Shown piece after piece: positions 15,868 to 23,191 of a stretch of 34,210 bases of DNA (position 1 is the stretch's first letter; every line of letters begins with the position of its first letter). Source of the DNA: Bacillota bacterium (GTDB lineage Bacteria > Bacillota > Dethiobacteria > DTU022 > UBA8154); assembly GCA_012520035.1 (NCBI GenBank), contig JAAYOY010000212.1, positions 1 through 34,210 on the forward strand. Direction: 5' to 3'. A program made the position numbers and the translations under genes. The notes beneath the pieces are model-generated. The model saw only the letters and a list, made by a program, of their open reading frames with translations, was not told the origin of the DNA and searched no databases.

Positions 15868-16611
15868 ATGTTATTTATGTTGGCGGATCATCAAAAAAAT
15901 GTTTTGCTTATCGCTGCGGCAGGCCGGGGAAAGCGACTGGGAGCGGAGAAAAATAAAGTTTACCTGCCCCTCAAGGGCAAGCCATTACTGGCTTACACCA
16001 TTGAGGTGTTTCTGAAAACGGATCTTTTTCCCCTTGTCGGAGTAATCATAGCCCCCGGAGAAGAAGATATTTTTTGTAAGGAGATCTACACTCCTTTTTT
16101 TTCCGGTGATCGGCGAATTTTTACGGTTGCCGGCGGTGCTGAGCGTCAGGTTTCTGTTTTTAACGGATTAAAGGCTCTGAAGCAAAAGGAAATCCCTGAG
16201 GATGCCATAGTATGCATTCATGATGGTGCGCGCCCCCTGGTTAAAGAATCTCTTATCAGAGAGGTATGCCGCGAAGCACTTTTAAACGGTGCAGCCATAA
16301 CCGGCGTTCCCTTAAAGGATACTATCAAAGAAGTAGATCGCGGGTTAATTGTCAGGAATACTCCTCCCAGGGAACAATATATGGCTGTACAGACCCCCCA
16401 GTGCTTTAAATTTTCCGTTCTCTGGCAGGCTCATGAAAAGGCTGCGGAAAAAAACTATACCGGCAGCGATGATTCAACACTTGTTGAACACCTGGGAGTA
16501 AAGGTAACTGTTGTCCCTGGTAGTTATGAAAACTTGAAAATAACCACTCCTTTTGATTTAAGAATAGCCGAAGTATACCTCGCATACAAGGAGAAGGAGG
16601 CTTATAAATGA
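15868..16611 (+). CDS. ispD: 2-C-methyl-D-erythritol 4-phosphate cytidylyltransferase
   Basis: IspD transfers CMP from CTP to methylerythritol phosphate in the non-mevalonate isoprenoid pathway. The CTP-binding loop LLIAAAGRGKRLGAEKNKVY and LPLKGKPLL are intact, as are VCIHDGARPLV, ITGVPLKDTIKE, VQTPQCFK and GSDDSTLVE. The open frame runs upstream to 15751, but the family start lies just before VLLIAAAG. ATG 15868 (247 residues) and ATG 15877 (244 residues) are both possible. Neither has a strong ribosome site. The best local site, AGGAGG at 15791-15796, serves an out-of-frame ATG at 15797. The stop overlaps the ispF start (ATGA). Confidence 0.93.
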   Translation: MLFMLADHQKNVLLIAAAGRGKRLGAEKNKVYLPLKGKPLLAYTIEVFLKTDLFPLVGVIIAPGEEDIFCKEIYTPFFSGDRRIFTVAGGAERQVSVFNGLKALKQKEIPEDAIVCIHDGARPLVKESLIREVCREALLNGAAITGVPLKDTIKEVDRGLIVRNTPPREQYMAVQTPQCFKFSVLWQAHEKAAEKNYTGSDDSTLVEHLGVKVTVVPGSYENLKITTPFDLRIAEVYLAYKEKEAYK

Positions 16612-17087
16612 ATATACGTGTTGGCATGGGGTACGACGTGCATCCATTAAAAGAAGGCTTGCCTCTGATACTGGGAGGGGTCAAGATACCCTTTTCTTCG
16701 GGATTAGCCGGTTATTCGGATGCGGATGTCCTATTACATGCAATTATAGACGCTTTGCTGGGCGCCGCTGCCCTGGGGGATATCGGCACCCTCTTTCCGT
16801 CCGGCGACCCCCGGTATAAAGATATCTCAAGCCTTGTGCTTCTCAAAGAAGCCGCTGCCCGCCTCCGGCAGGCCGGTTTTGAAATAAATAATCTGGATAG
16901 CGTTATTGTTGCCCAGCGGCCGCGGCTGTCCCCTTATATCGGTGAGATGCGGAAAAAGATTGCGTCAACTCTGAACATGGAAAAGGATCTTGTCTCCGTC
17001 AAGGCAACAACTACCGAAGCCCTTGGTTTTGTCGGCCGCGAAGAAGGAATAGCCTCATATGCCATCGCCGGGATCAGGCTTGCATAA
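16608..17087 (+). CDS. ispF: 2-C-methyl-D-erythritol 2,4-cyclodiphosphate synthase
   Basis: IspF forms the cyclic diphosphate MEcPP, the step after IspE in isoprenoid synthesis. The zinc motif GYDVHPLKEG (DxH), the HAIIDALLGAA histidine, DIGTLFPSGDPRYKD, and ATTTEALGFVGREEGIASYA at the C-terminus are all present. The length of 159 residues is typical. It overlaps ispD by 4 bases (ATGA), so translation is coupled. A terminator lies about 175 bases downstream. Confidence 0.96.
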   Translation: MNIRVGMGYDVHPLKEGLPLILGGVKIPFSSGLAGYSDADVLLHAIIDALLGAAALGDIGTLFPSGDPRYKDISSLVLLKEAAARLRQAGFEINNLDSVIVAQRPRLSPYIGEMRKKIASTLNMEKDLVSVKATTTEALGFVGREEGIASYAIAGIRLA

Positions 17088-17409
17088 TTGCATAACTTAA
17101 TTCTTTTCGATCCGGATTCTGCCTGATATTCAAGCCTTGTGTTCTGATCTTTTTGCATTTGCTGAATCTTCATTTACACCCATTTACACCCCGACATAGC
17201 TCCCTGCCTGCCTGTGGAATTTAATTCTTATCTTTCAGGCCTGTCTTATACCTGCGTGTAGAAATCCCTTTGCTGAAAGCGAAAGGGATATTCTTTTTTA
17301 TACCCCGTTGTTAGCCAAACTTTATGCCCCAACATAATATACAGTAATAGAGAAGTAAAGGCAGAATCTATTTTTTTACATTAATTTGTGTTTGGCAGGG
17401 GCTGATGAG
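17088..17409 (+). other. Intergenic region after ispF; terminator and short tandem repeat only
   Basis: No gene is seen. It holds an exact tandem pair of the 10-mer CATTTACACC (17171-17190) and the ispDF terminator at 17264-17300. In Bacillus, gltX lies at this place; here nothing of it remains that I can see. No convincing promoter for the next gene was found. Confidence 0.5.
17264..17300 (+). terminator. Terminator after ispDF
   Basis: ATCCCTTT (17264-17271) pairs with AAAGGGAT (17282-17289) around a ten-base loop, followed by ATTCTTTTTTA. Confidence 0.7.
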
Positions 17410-17910
17410 ATGAAGGTTCAAGATCGTTTTCAAGAAATGCTTCTACCTGTTTCCAGGAAAATAAAAAATGAGTGCAATTACAATTCAAAAAGCTGTACAG
17501 ACGAGTTGTCTTTTATACGGCTCGGCTTTAAATCAATTAAAAAGGAACTTATGGAAACACTTGGGATAGTTGTATTATTAAATCCAAGTGCAAAGGAATG
17601 GGAAAAAATCAGGGAAACGGGCGAGAACTTTTTAGAACTGCAAATTAATACAATAATTAGCGGCCTTCCCACGTTATATGATAATGGCGATAATCATCAA
17701 AGCGATATTGCATTTTTGAAGAAAGAAGTAATAGCAGAGTTTAATGCCTTTATTGATGGCCAGCTAAAAGAAATTATACGCAGGCGCAAAAAGATTCTTT
17801 CCGATTTGATGGTCAAGATAATCAGCGGTATAGTGGGCGGCCTTATTGTTTATTTTTTAACAAAACCTTTCTTATGGCAGTTTTTTCTGCTTATAATTAA
17901 CGCCAATTAG
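17410..17910 (+). CDS. Hypothetical protein with one C-terminal membrane segment
   Basis: I recognise no family. From ATG 17410 the protein has 166 residues, is hydrophilic and helical, and ends in one hydrophobic segment (IISGIVGGLIVYFLTKPFLWQFFLLIINAN) preceded by a basic patch (EIIRRRKKIL). This topology suggests a tail-anchored membrane protein with its bulk in the cytosol. ATG 17410 has AGGGG about 8 bases upstream; the open frame extends to TTG 17386. The gene appears more AT-rich than its neighbours. It stands between ispF and the cysE T-box, where many Firmicutes have gltX, so it may be an insertion. Whether it is expressed is unclear. Confidence 0.55.
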   Translation: MKVQDRFQEMLLPVSRKIKNECNYNSKSCTDELSFIRLGFKSIKKELMETLGIVVLLNPSAKEWEKIRETGENFLELQINTIISGLPTLYDNGDNHQSDIAFLKKEVIAEFNAFIDGQLKEIIRRRKKILSDLMVKIISGIVGGLIVYFLTKPFLWQFFLLIINAN

Positions 17911-17926
17911 CGGTAAATTCAACCGG

Positions 17927-17955
17927 TTGACAGGTTTTTGGGATAAAGCTATAAT
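17927..17955 (+). promoter_or_regulatory. Consensus sigma-A promoter of cysE-cysS
   Basis: A perfect consensus: TTGACA (17927-17932), a 17-base spacer, TATAAT (17950-17955). The predicted transcript start is near 17962, which gives a leader of about 330 bases containing the T-box. Confidence 0.9.
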
Positions 17956-17961
17956 GATTTA

Positions 17962-18255
17962 TAATAAATTCAATACCCAAAGGCAAGGACGGGGAAGAGT
18001 ACGCCTGCAGCGGCTGCCAGAGAAAAACCTTCAGCGGCTGGAAGGGGTTTTCAGTGTCAGGCAGGACGGAAGTGCGCTCCTGAGCTTTTTTCTGAACGGA
18101 AAAGGATATGTCCATGCGTTATTCTTTTTCCCTGTAAGAATTAACGGTGCCCGCTGTTAAAGGGTTTCAAGCGGGGCGGCAATGCTGCCCAAGCAGAGTG
18201 GAAACGCGGTTATAAGCCGTCTCTGTATTATTAGAGGCGGCTTACTTATTTTAAA
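17962..18255 (+). ncRNA. T-box leader of cysE-cysS, predicted to sense uncharged tRNA-Cys
   Basis: The leader carries GGAAGAGTACG (17994-18004), which resembles the 5' side of Stem I with the conserved AGTA. It also has CCAGAGA, an upper Stem I motif. GCCTG (18003-18007) pairs with CAGGC (18058-18062). A TGC Cys codon at 18073-18075, followed by a purine, sits where the specifier is expected. The antiterminator is AGAG/CTCT plus GCGG/CCGT with a seven-base bulge TGGAAAC (18199-18205). TGGA would pair with the UCCA 3' end of tRNA-Cys, whose discriminator base is U. The competing terminator lies at 18213-18244. The cysE and cysS genes downstream agree with Cys. An open frame at 17927-18160 is a by-product of this leader. 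Confidence 0.87.
18213..18252 (+). terminator. T-box regulated terminator
   Basis: TAAGCCGTCTCT (18213-18224) pairs with AGAGGCGGCTTA (18233-18244), with one G-T wobble and an eight-base loop, followed by CTTATTTT. Its 5' arm includes the 3' half of the antiterminator (18217-18224), so the two structures are mutually exclusive. Confidence 0.85.
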
Positions 18256-18292
18256 TTGAATTAGATTGTGATGCAGCAGGGGGGATTTTTGA

Positions 18293-18973
18293 GTGTTTGA
18301 AAGGATAAAGAGAGATATTGAGGCAGTATTTGAAAGAGACCCGGCCGCTAAAAATCTTCTCGAGGTTATCCTTTGTTATCCCGGTTTGCATGCTATCCTT
18401 TTACACAGGATTGCACACTTTTTCTATAAAAAAGGCCTGGTAGTGCTGCCGCGGCTTATTTCGCATTTCTCCAGGTTTATAACGGGAATAGAAATTCACC
18501 CGGGTGCAAAACTTGGTTCAGGGGTTTTTATCGATCACGGGCTGGGCGTTGTAATCGGGGAGACAGCGGAGATTGGTGATAACGTTACGATCTATCAGGG
18601 CGTTACCCTGGGCGGGACGGGAAAAGAAAAGGGCAAAAGGCATCCTACAATTGGGAAGAATGTTGTTGTTGGTACGGGGGCGAAGGTCCTTGGCCCGATT
18701 AAGATTGGTGACGGGGGACGTGTGGGTGCCGGTTCGGTGGTCTTGCAATCTGTGCCTTCCGGTGCTACTGTAGTGGGTATACCGGGGAAGGTGGTTTTTC
18801 ACAGGGGTAAGAGAGTAACTTCTTTTGATCTCAACCATGAGGATCTCCCGGATCCTGTAGCACAAATGTTTAACCGGATGCAGAACCAGATCGACGAACT
18901 GCGTGTACAACTTGAGAGTATCAGCTATTACAGTGAAATTAGGGAGGGGAAGCGAATTGATAAAGCTTTATAA
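18293..18973 (+). CDS. cysE: Serine O-acetyltransferase
   Basis: CysE acetylates serine with acetyl-CoA, the first step of cysteine synthesis. The N-terminal helical part (residues 1-60) is followed by the left-handed beta-helix of hexapeptide repeats: [60 protein letters not shown]. The catalytic His and Asp region (FIDHGLG) is intact. The length of 226 residues is usual for the Gram-positive type. The GTG start at 18293 has AGGGGGG about 9 bases upstream. It overlaps cysS by 17 bases, so synthesis of cysteine and its charging are coupled under one T-box. Confidence 0.95.
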   Translation: MFERIKRDIEAVFERDPAAKNLLEVILCYPGLHAILLHRIAHFFYKKGLVVLPRLISHFSRFITGIEIHPGAKLGSGVFIDHGLGVVIGETAEIGDNVTIYQGVTLGGTGKEKGKRHPTIGKNVVVGTGAKVLGPIKIGDGGRVGAGSVVLQSVPSGATVVGIPGKVVFHRGKRVTSFDLNHEDLPDPVAQMFNRMQNQIDELRVQLESISYYSEIREGKRIDKAL

Positions 18974-20387
18974 TACGATCACAGGGCGCAAGGAGACGTT
19001 AAAGCCGGTAACGGATGGTAAAGTCGGTATTTATGCCTGCGGCCCCACTGTATATGATTATTTCCATATCGGAAATGCCAGGGTTTTTATCTTTTTTGAT
19101 GTTCTGAGACGCTATCTCAATTATCGCGGTTACAATGTTACCTTTGTTCAAAATTATACCGACATTGACGATAAAATGATCAAAAGAGCAAGGGAAATGG
19201 GGATCTCCGTAAAAGAGGTGGCGGATATCTTTATTAAAGCCTATGAGGAGGATACCGCAGCCCTGGGAATTCTGCCTGCTGACCATCACCCCAGGGCAAC
19301 TGAGCATATTCCCCAGATCATTGGTCTGATCCAAAGACTGATTGATAACAACCTGGCATATGATGTGGAAGGGGATGTATTCTTTGATGTTGCCGCATTC
19401 CCCGACTATGGTATCCTATCCCAACAAAATCTGGAAGAGCTGGTTTCAGGCGCCAGAGTAGAAATTGACCACAGGAAAAGACATCCAATGGATTTTGCCC
19501 TCTGGAAGAAAGAAAAAGAAGGGGAGCCTTCATGGGAGAGTCCCTGGGGAAGGGGGCGACCCGGCTGGCATATCGAGTGTTCGGCCATGTCCATGTATTA
19601 TCTGGGCGAGACGCTGGATATTCACGGCGGGGGACAGGATCTGATTTTCCCCCATCATGAAAACGAAATTGCTCAGAGCCAGGGAGCTACAGGCAAGCCT
19701 TTTGCCAGGCACTGGGTCCACGTCGGTTATCTCAACCTTGAGCATGAAAAAATGTCCAAAAGTCTGGGGAACGTCCTCACCATCAGAGAACTGCGCAAAA
19801 TCGCAGATCCCCTGGCGCTGAGATTTTTTATACTCTCCGCGCATTACCGTAACCCCATCAATTTTTCCAGGGAATACCTGGAGCAGGCTGCCAAAGGAAT
19901 GGAAAGGCTAAATACGGTTATTTATAATCTTAAAGACCGGCTTGGCAGGGTCGATACAGGGTCTCCCGATGATCGGGAAAACGCGCTGCTTGATCTGCTT
20001 CAGAGCTGCCGTGAAAAACTAATCGCTGTAATGGACGATGATCTCAATACAGCGGAAGCCCTGGCTGTATTGTTTGAGCTGGCGAAAGCTACAAATACCT
20101 ACCTTAACAGGCCGGAGGGCCAAAAGAAAAATGTCCTGGAGCCTATCCTCAATTTTTATAATGATATGGATACAATCTTTGGCTTTATGAAAAATGAATC
20201 ATCTGCTATTCTGGAAAAGGAGCTGGAAGAATTGATTGCCAGGCGGGAGGAGTACCGCCGGCAAAAAGAATGGGCTTCTGCCGATGCTATCCGGGACAGA
20301 TTGAAAGAGCAAGGTATTATCCTGGAGGATACTCCCCAGGGAGTAAGGTGGAAAGTGATTGCGGATGAGAAAAAGGGCACAAAGTGA
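18957..20387 (+). CDS. cysS: Cysteinyl-tRNA synthetase
   Basis: A class I synthetase that charges tRNA-Cys. The HIGH motif is HIGN in [15 protein letters not shown], whose Cys is a zinc ligand. Further zinc ligands are in [14 protein letters not shown] and the HHENEIAQS segment. The KMSKS loop is [11 protein letters not shown]. The C-terminal helical and anticodon-binding part is complete, and 476 residues is normal. TTG 18957 is the start because GGAGGGGA lies about 6 bases upstream and [13 protein letters not shown] matches the family N-terminus. An upstream extension to 18903 lies inside cysE. mrnC (mini-RNase III), which often follows cysS, is not here; rlmB overlaps the cysS end. Confidence 0.96.
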   Translation: MIKLYNTITGRKETLKPVTDGKVGIYACGPTVYDYFHIGNARVFIFFDVLRRYLNYRGYNVTFVQNYTDIDDKMIKRAREMGISVKEVADIFIKAYEEDTAALGILPADHHPRATEHIPQIIGLIQRLIDNNLAYDVEGDVFFDVAAFPDYGILSQQNLEELVSGARVEIDHRKRHPMDFALWKKEKEGEPSWESPWGRGRPGWHIECSAMSMYYLGETLDIHGGGQDLIFPHHENEIAQSQGATGKPFARHWVHVGYLNLEHEKMSKSLGNVLTIRELRKIADPLALRFFILSAHYRNPINFSREYLEQAAKGMERLNTVIYNLKDRLGRVDTGSPDDRENALLDLLQSCREKLIAVMDDDLNTAEALAVLFELAKATNTYLNRPEGQKKNVLEPILNFYNDMDTIFGFMKNESSAILEKELEELIARREEYRRQKEWASADAIRDRLKEQGIILEDTPQGVRWKVIADEKKGTK

Positions 20388-21132
20388 AAAAAAATACGAT
20401 CTTATCTGGGGCCGGCAGCCTGTTCTGGAAGCCCTGCAAAGCCAATTACCCCTGGAGCGGATTAATATTTATGAAGGTGCCAGGGGTACAATTATTGATG
20501 AGATTCAGAGGAAAGCAGAAGAAAAAGGGATCCCGGTACAAAAAATAAAGCGGGCACGGCTGGAAGATGAGGCCGCAGGGCAGAATCACCAGGGTATTGT
20601 GGCTTATATGACTCCCTATGCATACCTTTCAGTTGAAGAGTTGCTGGAAAGTGTTCGCCGGAAGGGGAAATATCCTTTTCTTTTAATGCTCGATCATCTT
20701 CAGGATCCCCAAAATTTGGGATCGCTCATTCGTACCGCTGCTGCAACCGGAGTCCACGGATTAATTCTACCCAGGGACAGGGCCTGCGGGGTTACCCCCG
20801 CTGTTTTTAAAAGTTCTGCAGGTGCTCTGGCACATGTCCCGGTTGCCAGGACGGTGAATCTGGCCAGAGAAACGGATTATTTAAAGAAAGAAGGCCTCTG
20901 GTTTATGGGTGCAGATATGAGCGGCGAACAATCTTTTTACGAGGCCGATTTAACTCTTCCGCTGGTGCTGGTGCTCGGAAGTGAAGGCGGGGGACTTTCA
21001 AGGCTGCTTCGGGAAAAATGCGACTTCCTTTTGCATATACCGATGAAGAAGGTGATCTCTTCATTGAATGTTTCCGTAGCCGGGGGTATTATTTGCTATG
21101 AAGTATTTCGCCAGAGGGGTAGGAATAATTAA
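20365..21132 (+). CDS. rlmB: 23S rRNA 2'-O-ribose methyltransferase (SpoU/TrmH family, RlmB-like)
   Basis: It methylates a ribose in 23S rRNA using S-adenosylmethionine; in E. coli this is G2251. The N-terminal substrate-binding part (YDLIWGRQPVLEAL) is followed by the knotted SPOUT domain: DHLQDPQNLGSLIRTAAATG (motif 1), LVLGSEGGGLSRL (motif 2) and IPMKKVISSLNVSVAGGI (motif 3), all intact. The length of about 255 residues fits. ATG 20365 and TTG 20359 are both possible, with AAGGTGG upstream and inside the end of cysS. The exact target nucleotide cannot be read from the sequence. Confidence 0.92.
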   Translation: MRKRAQSEKKYDLIWGRQPVLEALQSQLPLERINIYEGARGTIIDEIQRKAEEKGIPVQKIKRARLEDEAAGQNHQGIVAYMTPYAYLSVEELLESVRRKGKYPFLLMLDHLQDPQNLGSLIRTAAATGVHGLILPRDRACGVTPAVFKSSAGALAHVPVARTVNLARETDYLKKEGLWFMGADMSGEQSFYEADLTLPLVLVLGSEGGGLSRLLREKCDFLLHIPMKKVISSLNVSVAGGIICYEVFRQRGRNN

Positions 21133-21146
21133 ACCGGAGAGCCGCT

Positions 21147-21650
21147 ATGTCCTTATTGCTTGTTGACGGATATAATATTATCAACTGCTGGCCGGAGTTT
21201 AGCGACCTGCGTTCGGAAAATATGGATATTGCCAGAATAGAACTGGCTGAAATGCTTGAAGAATTTGTGCCGCTTATCTGGCAAAAAATTATCATTGTTT
21301 ACGATGCTTATCAAATTAAAGGAAAGGCTGTTTCATTTGATACCGGAAAGGGTGTTGAAGTAGTATATACCGCAGAAGGGAAGACCGCCGACGCTTTTAT
21401 AGAACGACTGGTGGTTAACTTAATTGAAAACGGTGAAGAGGTGGAGGTGGCTTCATCTGATAACCTCGAACAGCATATAGTACTCTGGAAGGGAGCGCGG
21501 AGGGTCACTGCCAGGGAGCTAAGAGAACGCCTGGATGAGTGCCGGGCTGCTTTGAGGAAGAGTTACTTGCGCCCTCCTCCGAAAAGCGTTCTTGATGAAA
21601 GGCTTCCAGACAAAGTAAAAACTATTTTGGAAAAATGGCGGCGTTTGTAA
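21147..21650 (+). CDS. NYN/PIN-like ribonuclease, YacP (Rae1) family
   Basis: The protein starts with LLLVDGYNIINCWPEF, the acidic first strand of the NYN nuclease fold. It continues with KIIIVYDAYQIKGK, VVYTAEGKTADAFIERLV and VEVASSDNLEQHIVLWKGA, which supply the other acidic residues. In Bacillus, YacP is Rae1, an endoribonuclease acting in the ribosomal A site. The length of 167 residues matches. The spacing of 14 bases from rlmB and the order rlmB-yacP-sigH are conserved in Firmicutes. The ribosome site before ATG 21147 is modest (CCGGAG). Confidence 0.9.
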   Translation: MSLLLVDGYNIINCWPEFSDLRSENMDIARIELAEMLEEFVPLIWQKIIIVYDAYQIKGKAVSFDTGKGVEVVYTAEGKTADAFIERLVVNLIENGEEVEVASSDNLEQHIVLWKGARRVTARELRERLDECRAALRKSYLRPPPKSVLDERLPDKVKTILEKWRRL

Positions 21651-21700
21651 ATGCTTGTAAACTGGCCAATAGTTGGTTGTCGTTTATTTCTATTCTGGTC

Positions 21701-21729
21701 TTGACGCTTTTGCAGCCATAGGATATAAT
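21701..21729 (+). promoter_or_regulatory. Sigma-A-type promoter of sigH
   Basis: TTGACG (21701-21706), a 17-base spacer and TATAAT (21724-21729). The transcript start would be near 21736, about 37 bases before the chosen sigH start. The same transcript would run into tRNA-Gly. Confidence 0.8.
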
Positions 21730-21772
21730 ACATGAGTGAGAATGTCCTAATAAGACTATGGAGGCGATGTTT

Positions 21773-22456
21773 GTGGTTTTGACGGCGCAGGGTTTAAGGG
21801 AGGATGACGGCCCATGTATGGAATTAGATCTCTTAAAGGTCGGAAAATATGAAGATAAGACTGACGAAGAAGTTGCAGTTGAAGCCAAAAATGGCAATGA
21901 CATCGCCCTGGAATACCTGATCAAAAAATATAGAAACTTTGTAAAAGCCAAAGCCCGGTCTTATTTCCTGATTGGCGCTGATCGCGAGGATATTATTCAG
22001 GAAGGAATGATTGGTTTATATAAAGCTATCAGGGATTTCAAAGGTGACAAACTTTCTTCTTTTCGGGCTTTTGCCGAACTCTGTATAACCCGTCAGATTA
22101 TTACCGCCATAAAAACAGCAACTCGCCAGAAACATATTCCTTTAAATTCTTATGTTTCTTTAAATAAGCCTATTTATGATGAAGATTCGGATCGCACTCT
22201 TCTGGATATTCTATCCGGGACAAAAGTGACGGATCCCGAGGAGTTAATGATTAACCGTGAAGAATATAACGATATAGAGTTTAAAATTGGGGAGATATTA
22301 AGCGACCTGGAATGGCGTGTTCTCATGCTCTACCTGGAGGGAAAATCTTACCAGGAAATCGCTTTAGAGCTGGCCAGGCACGTTAAATCGATAGATAACG
22401 CTTTACAAAGAGTAAAGCGTAAACTGGAGCGTTATTTGGAAGTCAGGCGGGTGTAG
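21773..22456 (+). CDS. sigH: RNA polymerase sporulation sigma factor SigH
   Basis: Sigma-H directs early sporulation and stationary-phase promoters. Region 2 is nearly identical to the Bacillus protein (YLIKKYRNFVKAKARSYFLI, GADREDIIQEGMIGLYKAIR, then ITRQIITAIKTATRQKHIPL). Region 4 has LEGKSYQEIALELARHVKSI and NALQRVKRKLERYLEVR. GGAGG at 21760-21764 is best spaced (8 bases) for GTG 21773. ATG 21758, 21767 and 21818 are alternatives. The protein ends RRV with TAG at 22454-22456. Those last 10 bases are also the first 10 of the tRNA-Gly gene. Confidence 0.96.
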   Translation: MVLTAQGLREDDGPCMELDLLKVGKYEDKTDEEVAVEAKNGNDIALEYLIKKYRNFVKAKARSYFLIGADREDIIQEGMIGLYKAIRDFKGDKLSSFRAFAELCITRQIITAIKTATRQKHIPLNSYVSLNKPIYDEDSDRTLLDILSGTKVTDPEELMINREEYNDIEFKIGEILSDLEWRVLMLYLEGKSYQEIALELARHVKSIDNALQRVKRKLERYLEVRRV

Positions 22457-22520
22457 CTCAATGGTAGAGCGCTGGCTTCCCAAGCCAGTTACGTGGGTTC
22501 GATTCCCATCACCCGCTCCA
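22447..22520 (+). tRNA. tRNA-Gly (anticodon CCC), CCA encoded
   Basis: The full cloverleaf can be folded by eye. Acceptor GCGGGTG pairs with CACCCGC. The D stem is GCTC/GAGC. The anticodon stem CTGGC/GCCAG encloses the loop TTCCCAA (anticodon CCC, reading GGG). The variable loop is TTAC. The T stem GTGGG/CCCAT encloses TTCGATT. The discriminator T and an encoded CCA end at 22520. The first 10 bases lie in the sigH coding region, and the sigH stop TAG is formed by tRNA positions 8-10. No separate promoter is seen between sigH and the tRNA. Confidence 0.97.
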
Positions 22521-22548
22521 ATTGGATAACTTGATTATCTAAATATAG

Positions 22549-22585
22549 AAACCTTCCCTTGACAACAGGGAAGGTTTTATTTTTC
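22549..22585 (+). terminator. Terminator after tRNA-Gly
   Basis: An 11-base-pair stem, AAACCTTCCCT (22549-22559) with AGGGAAGGTTT (22567-22577), has a loop TGACAAC and is followed by TATTTTTC. It could also serve weakly for the convergent coat genes, although the T run on the minus strand is interrupted. Confidence 0.85.
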
Positions 22586-22603
22586 AAGTTTTGTTTAGAC
22601 AGC

Positions 22604-22849
22604 TTATTGCATAAAAAGCGCTTGAACCTGCTGAATCTCCTGAGGGCTGGCCTGCTCTGCAGGTTTGTAAAAACCCTTTTGCTCGGCAACTTTGTACAGT
22701 TGATACTGGAACTGTTCATCAGCATTTCTGATCTGTGTTATTGTCTGTCTTAAATTTGGATCAGCACACTGGGCAATTACATTTGCATAACCCGTCAGGC
22801 TGCTGTTGATCATCGACAGGACATCATTTACCATAACTTTTTCCTGCAT
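22604..22849 (-). CDS. Coat-F-like spore protein (C-terminal-half type)
   Basis: This 81-residue, helical, glutamine-rich protein resembles the second half of the spore coat F domain: MVNDVLSMINSSLTGYANVI, then a segment around DPNLRQTITQIRNADEQF and a C-terminal KGFYKPAEQASPQEIQQVQ. Coat-F proteins are small helical-bundle proteins of the spore coat or late sporulation. The ATG start at 22849 has AAAGGAGGT about 8 bases upstream on the minus strand. The gene follows the other coat-F-like gene by 14 bases and is convergent with sigH and tRNA-Gly. I could not identify a clear sporulation-specific promoter. Confidence 0.78.
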   Translation of the reverse strand: MQEKVMVNDVLSMINSSLTGYANVIAQCADPNLRQTITQIRNADEQFQYQLYKVAEQKGFYKPAEQASPQEIQQVQALFMQ

Positions 22850-22863
22850 TCTTAATACCTCCT

Positions 22864-23046
22864 TTATTGTAAAAATGACATCAGTTTTTGTTTTGTCGCT
22901 TTGGCCGATTGGGCGGATTGTTGGAACATCTGTTTAATTTGCGGGTCAACACACTGCTGGGCATACTCCTCAAGTTTTTTGGAAGCAGTATCGTGTGAAC
23001 CGATCAGGTGTCTTAAGTTTTGCAGTTCCTGTTTGTTCAGCGGCAT
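22864..23046 (-). CDS. Short coat-F-like spore protein (N-terminal-half type)
   Basis: A 60-residue helical protein, MPLNKQELQNLRHLIGSHDT continuing with SKKLEEYAQQCVDPQIKQMF, fits the first helix pair of the coat-F family. Together with the next gene it covers what single-chain coat-F proteins carry in one polypeptide. ATG 23046 is chosen because AAGGGGG lies just upstream. The longer frame to 23115 has an unlikely N-terminus. It is the first gene of a two-gene minus-strand unit, divergent from the nucleotidyltransferase gene. Confidence 0.75.
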   Translation of the reverse strand: MPLNKQELQNLRHLIGSHDTASKKLEEYAQQCVDPQIKQMFQQSAQSAKATKQKLMSFLQ

Positions 23047-23191
23047 ATATTCAACCCCCTTTATAAGATTTGGATAATCGTTATTATCTTTCCTTAACAG
23101 TAGAATATTATTCAATTAATTAATCTCTATAATTGGGAGATAATAATAACACCTTAATCGCAATATTTTTTCTGCAAAGGGGATGAATTAT

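Noticed and set aside
17171-17190. Tandem 10-mer pair as the start of a repeat array
   Set aside because: Only two copies are present, and no further spaced copies were seen.
17927-18160. A 77-codon plus-strand frame
   Set aside because: It lies inside the cysES T-box leader and its first codon overlaps the -35 box of the promoter.
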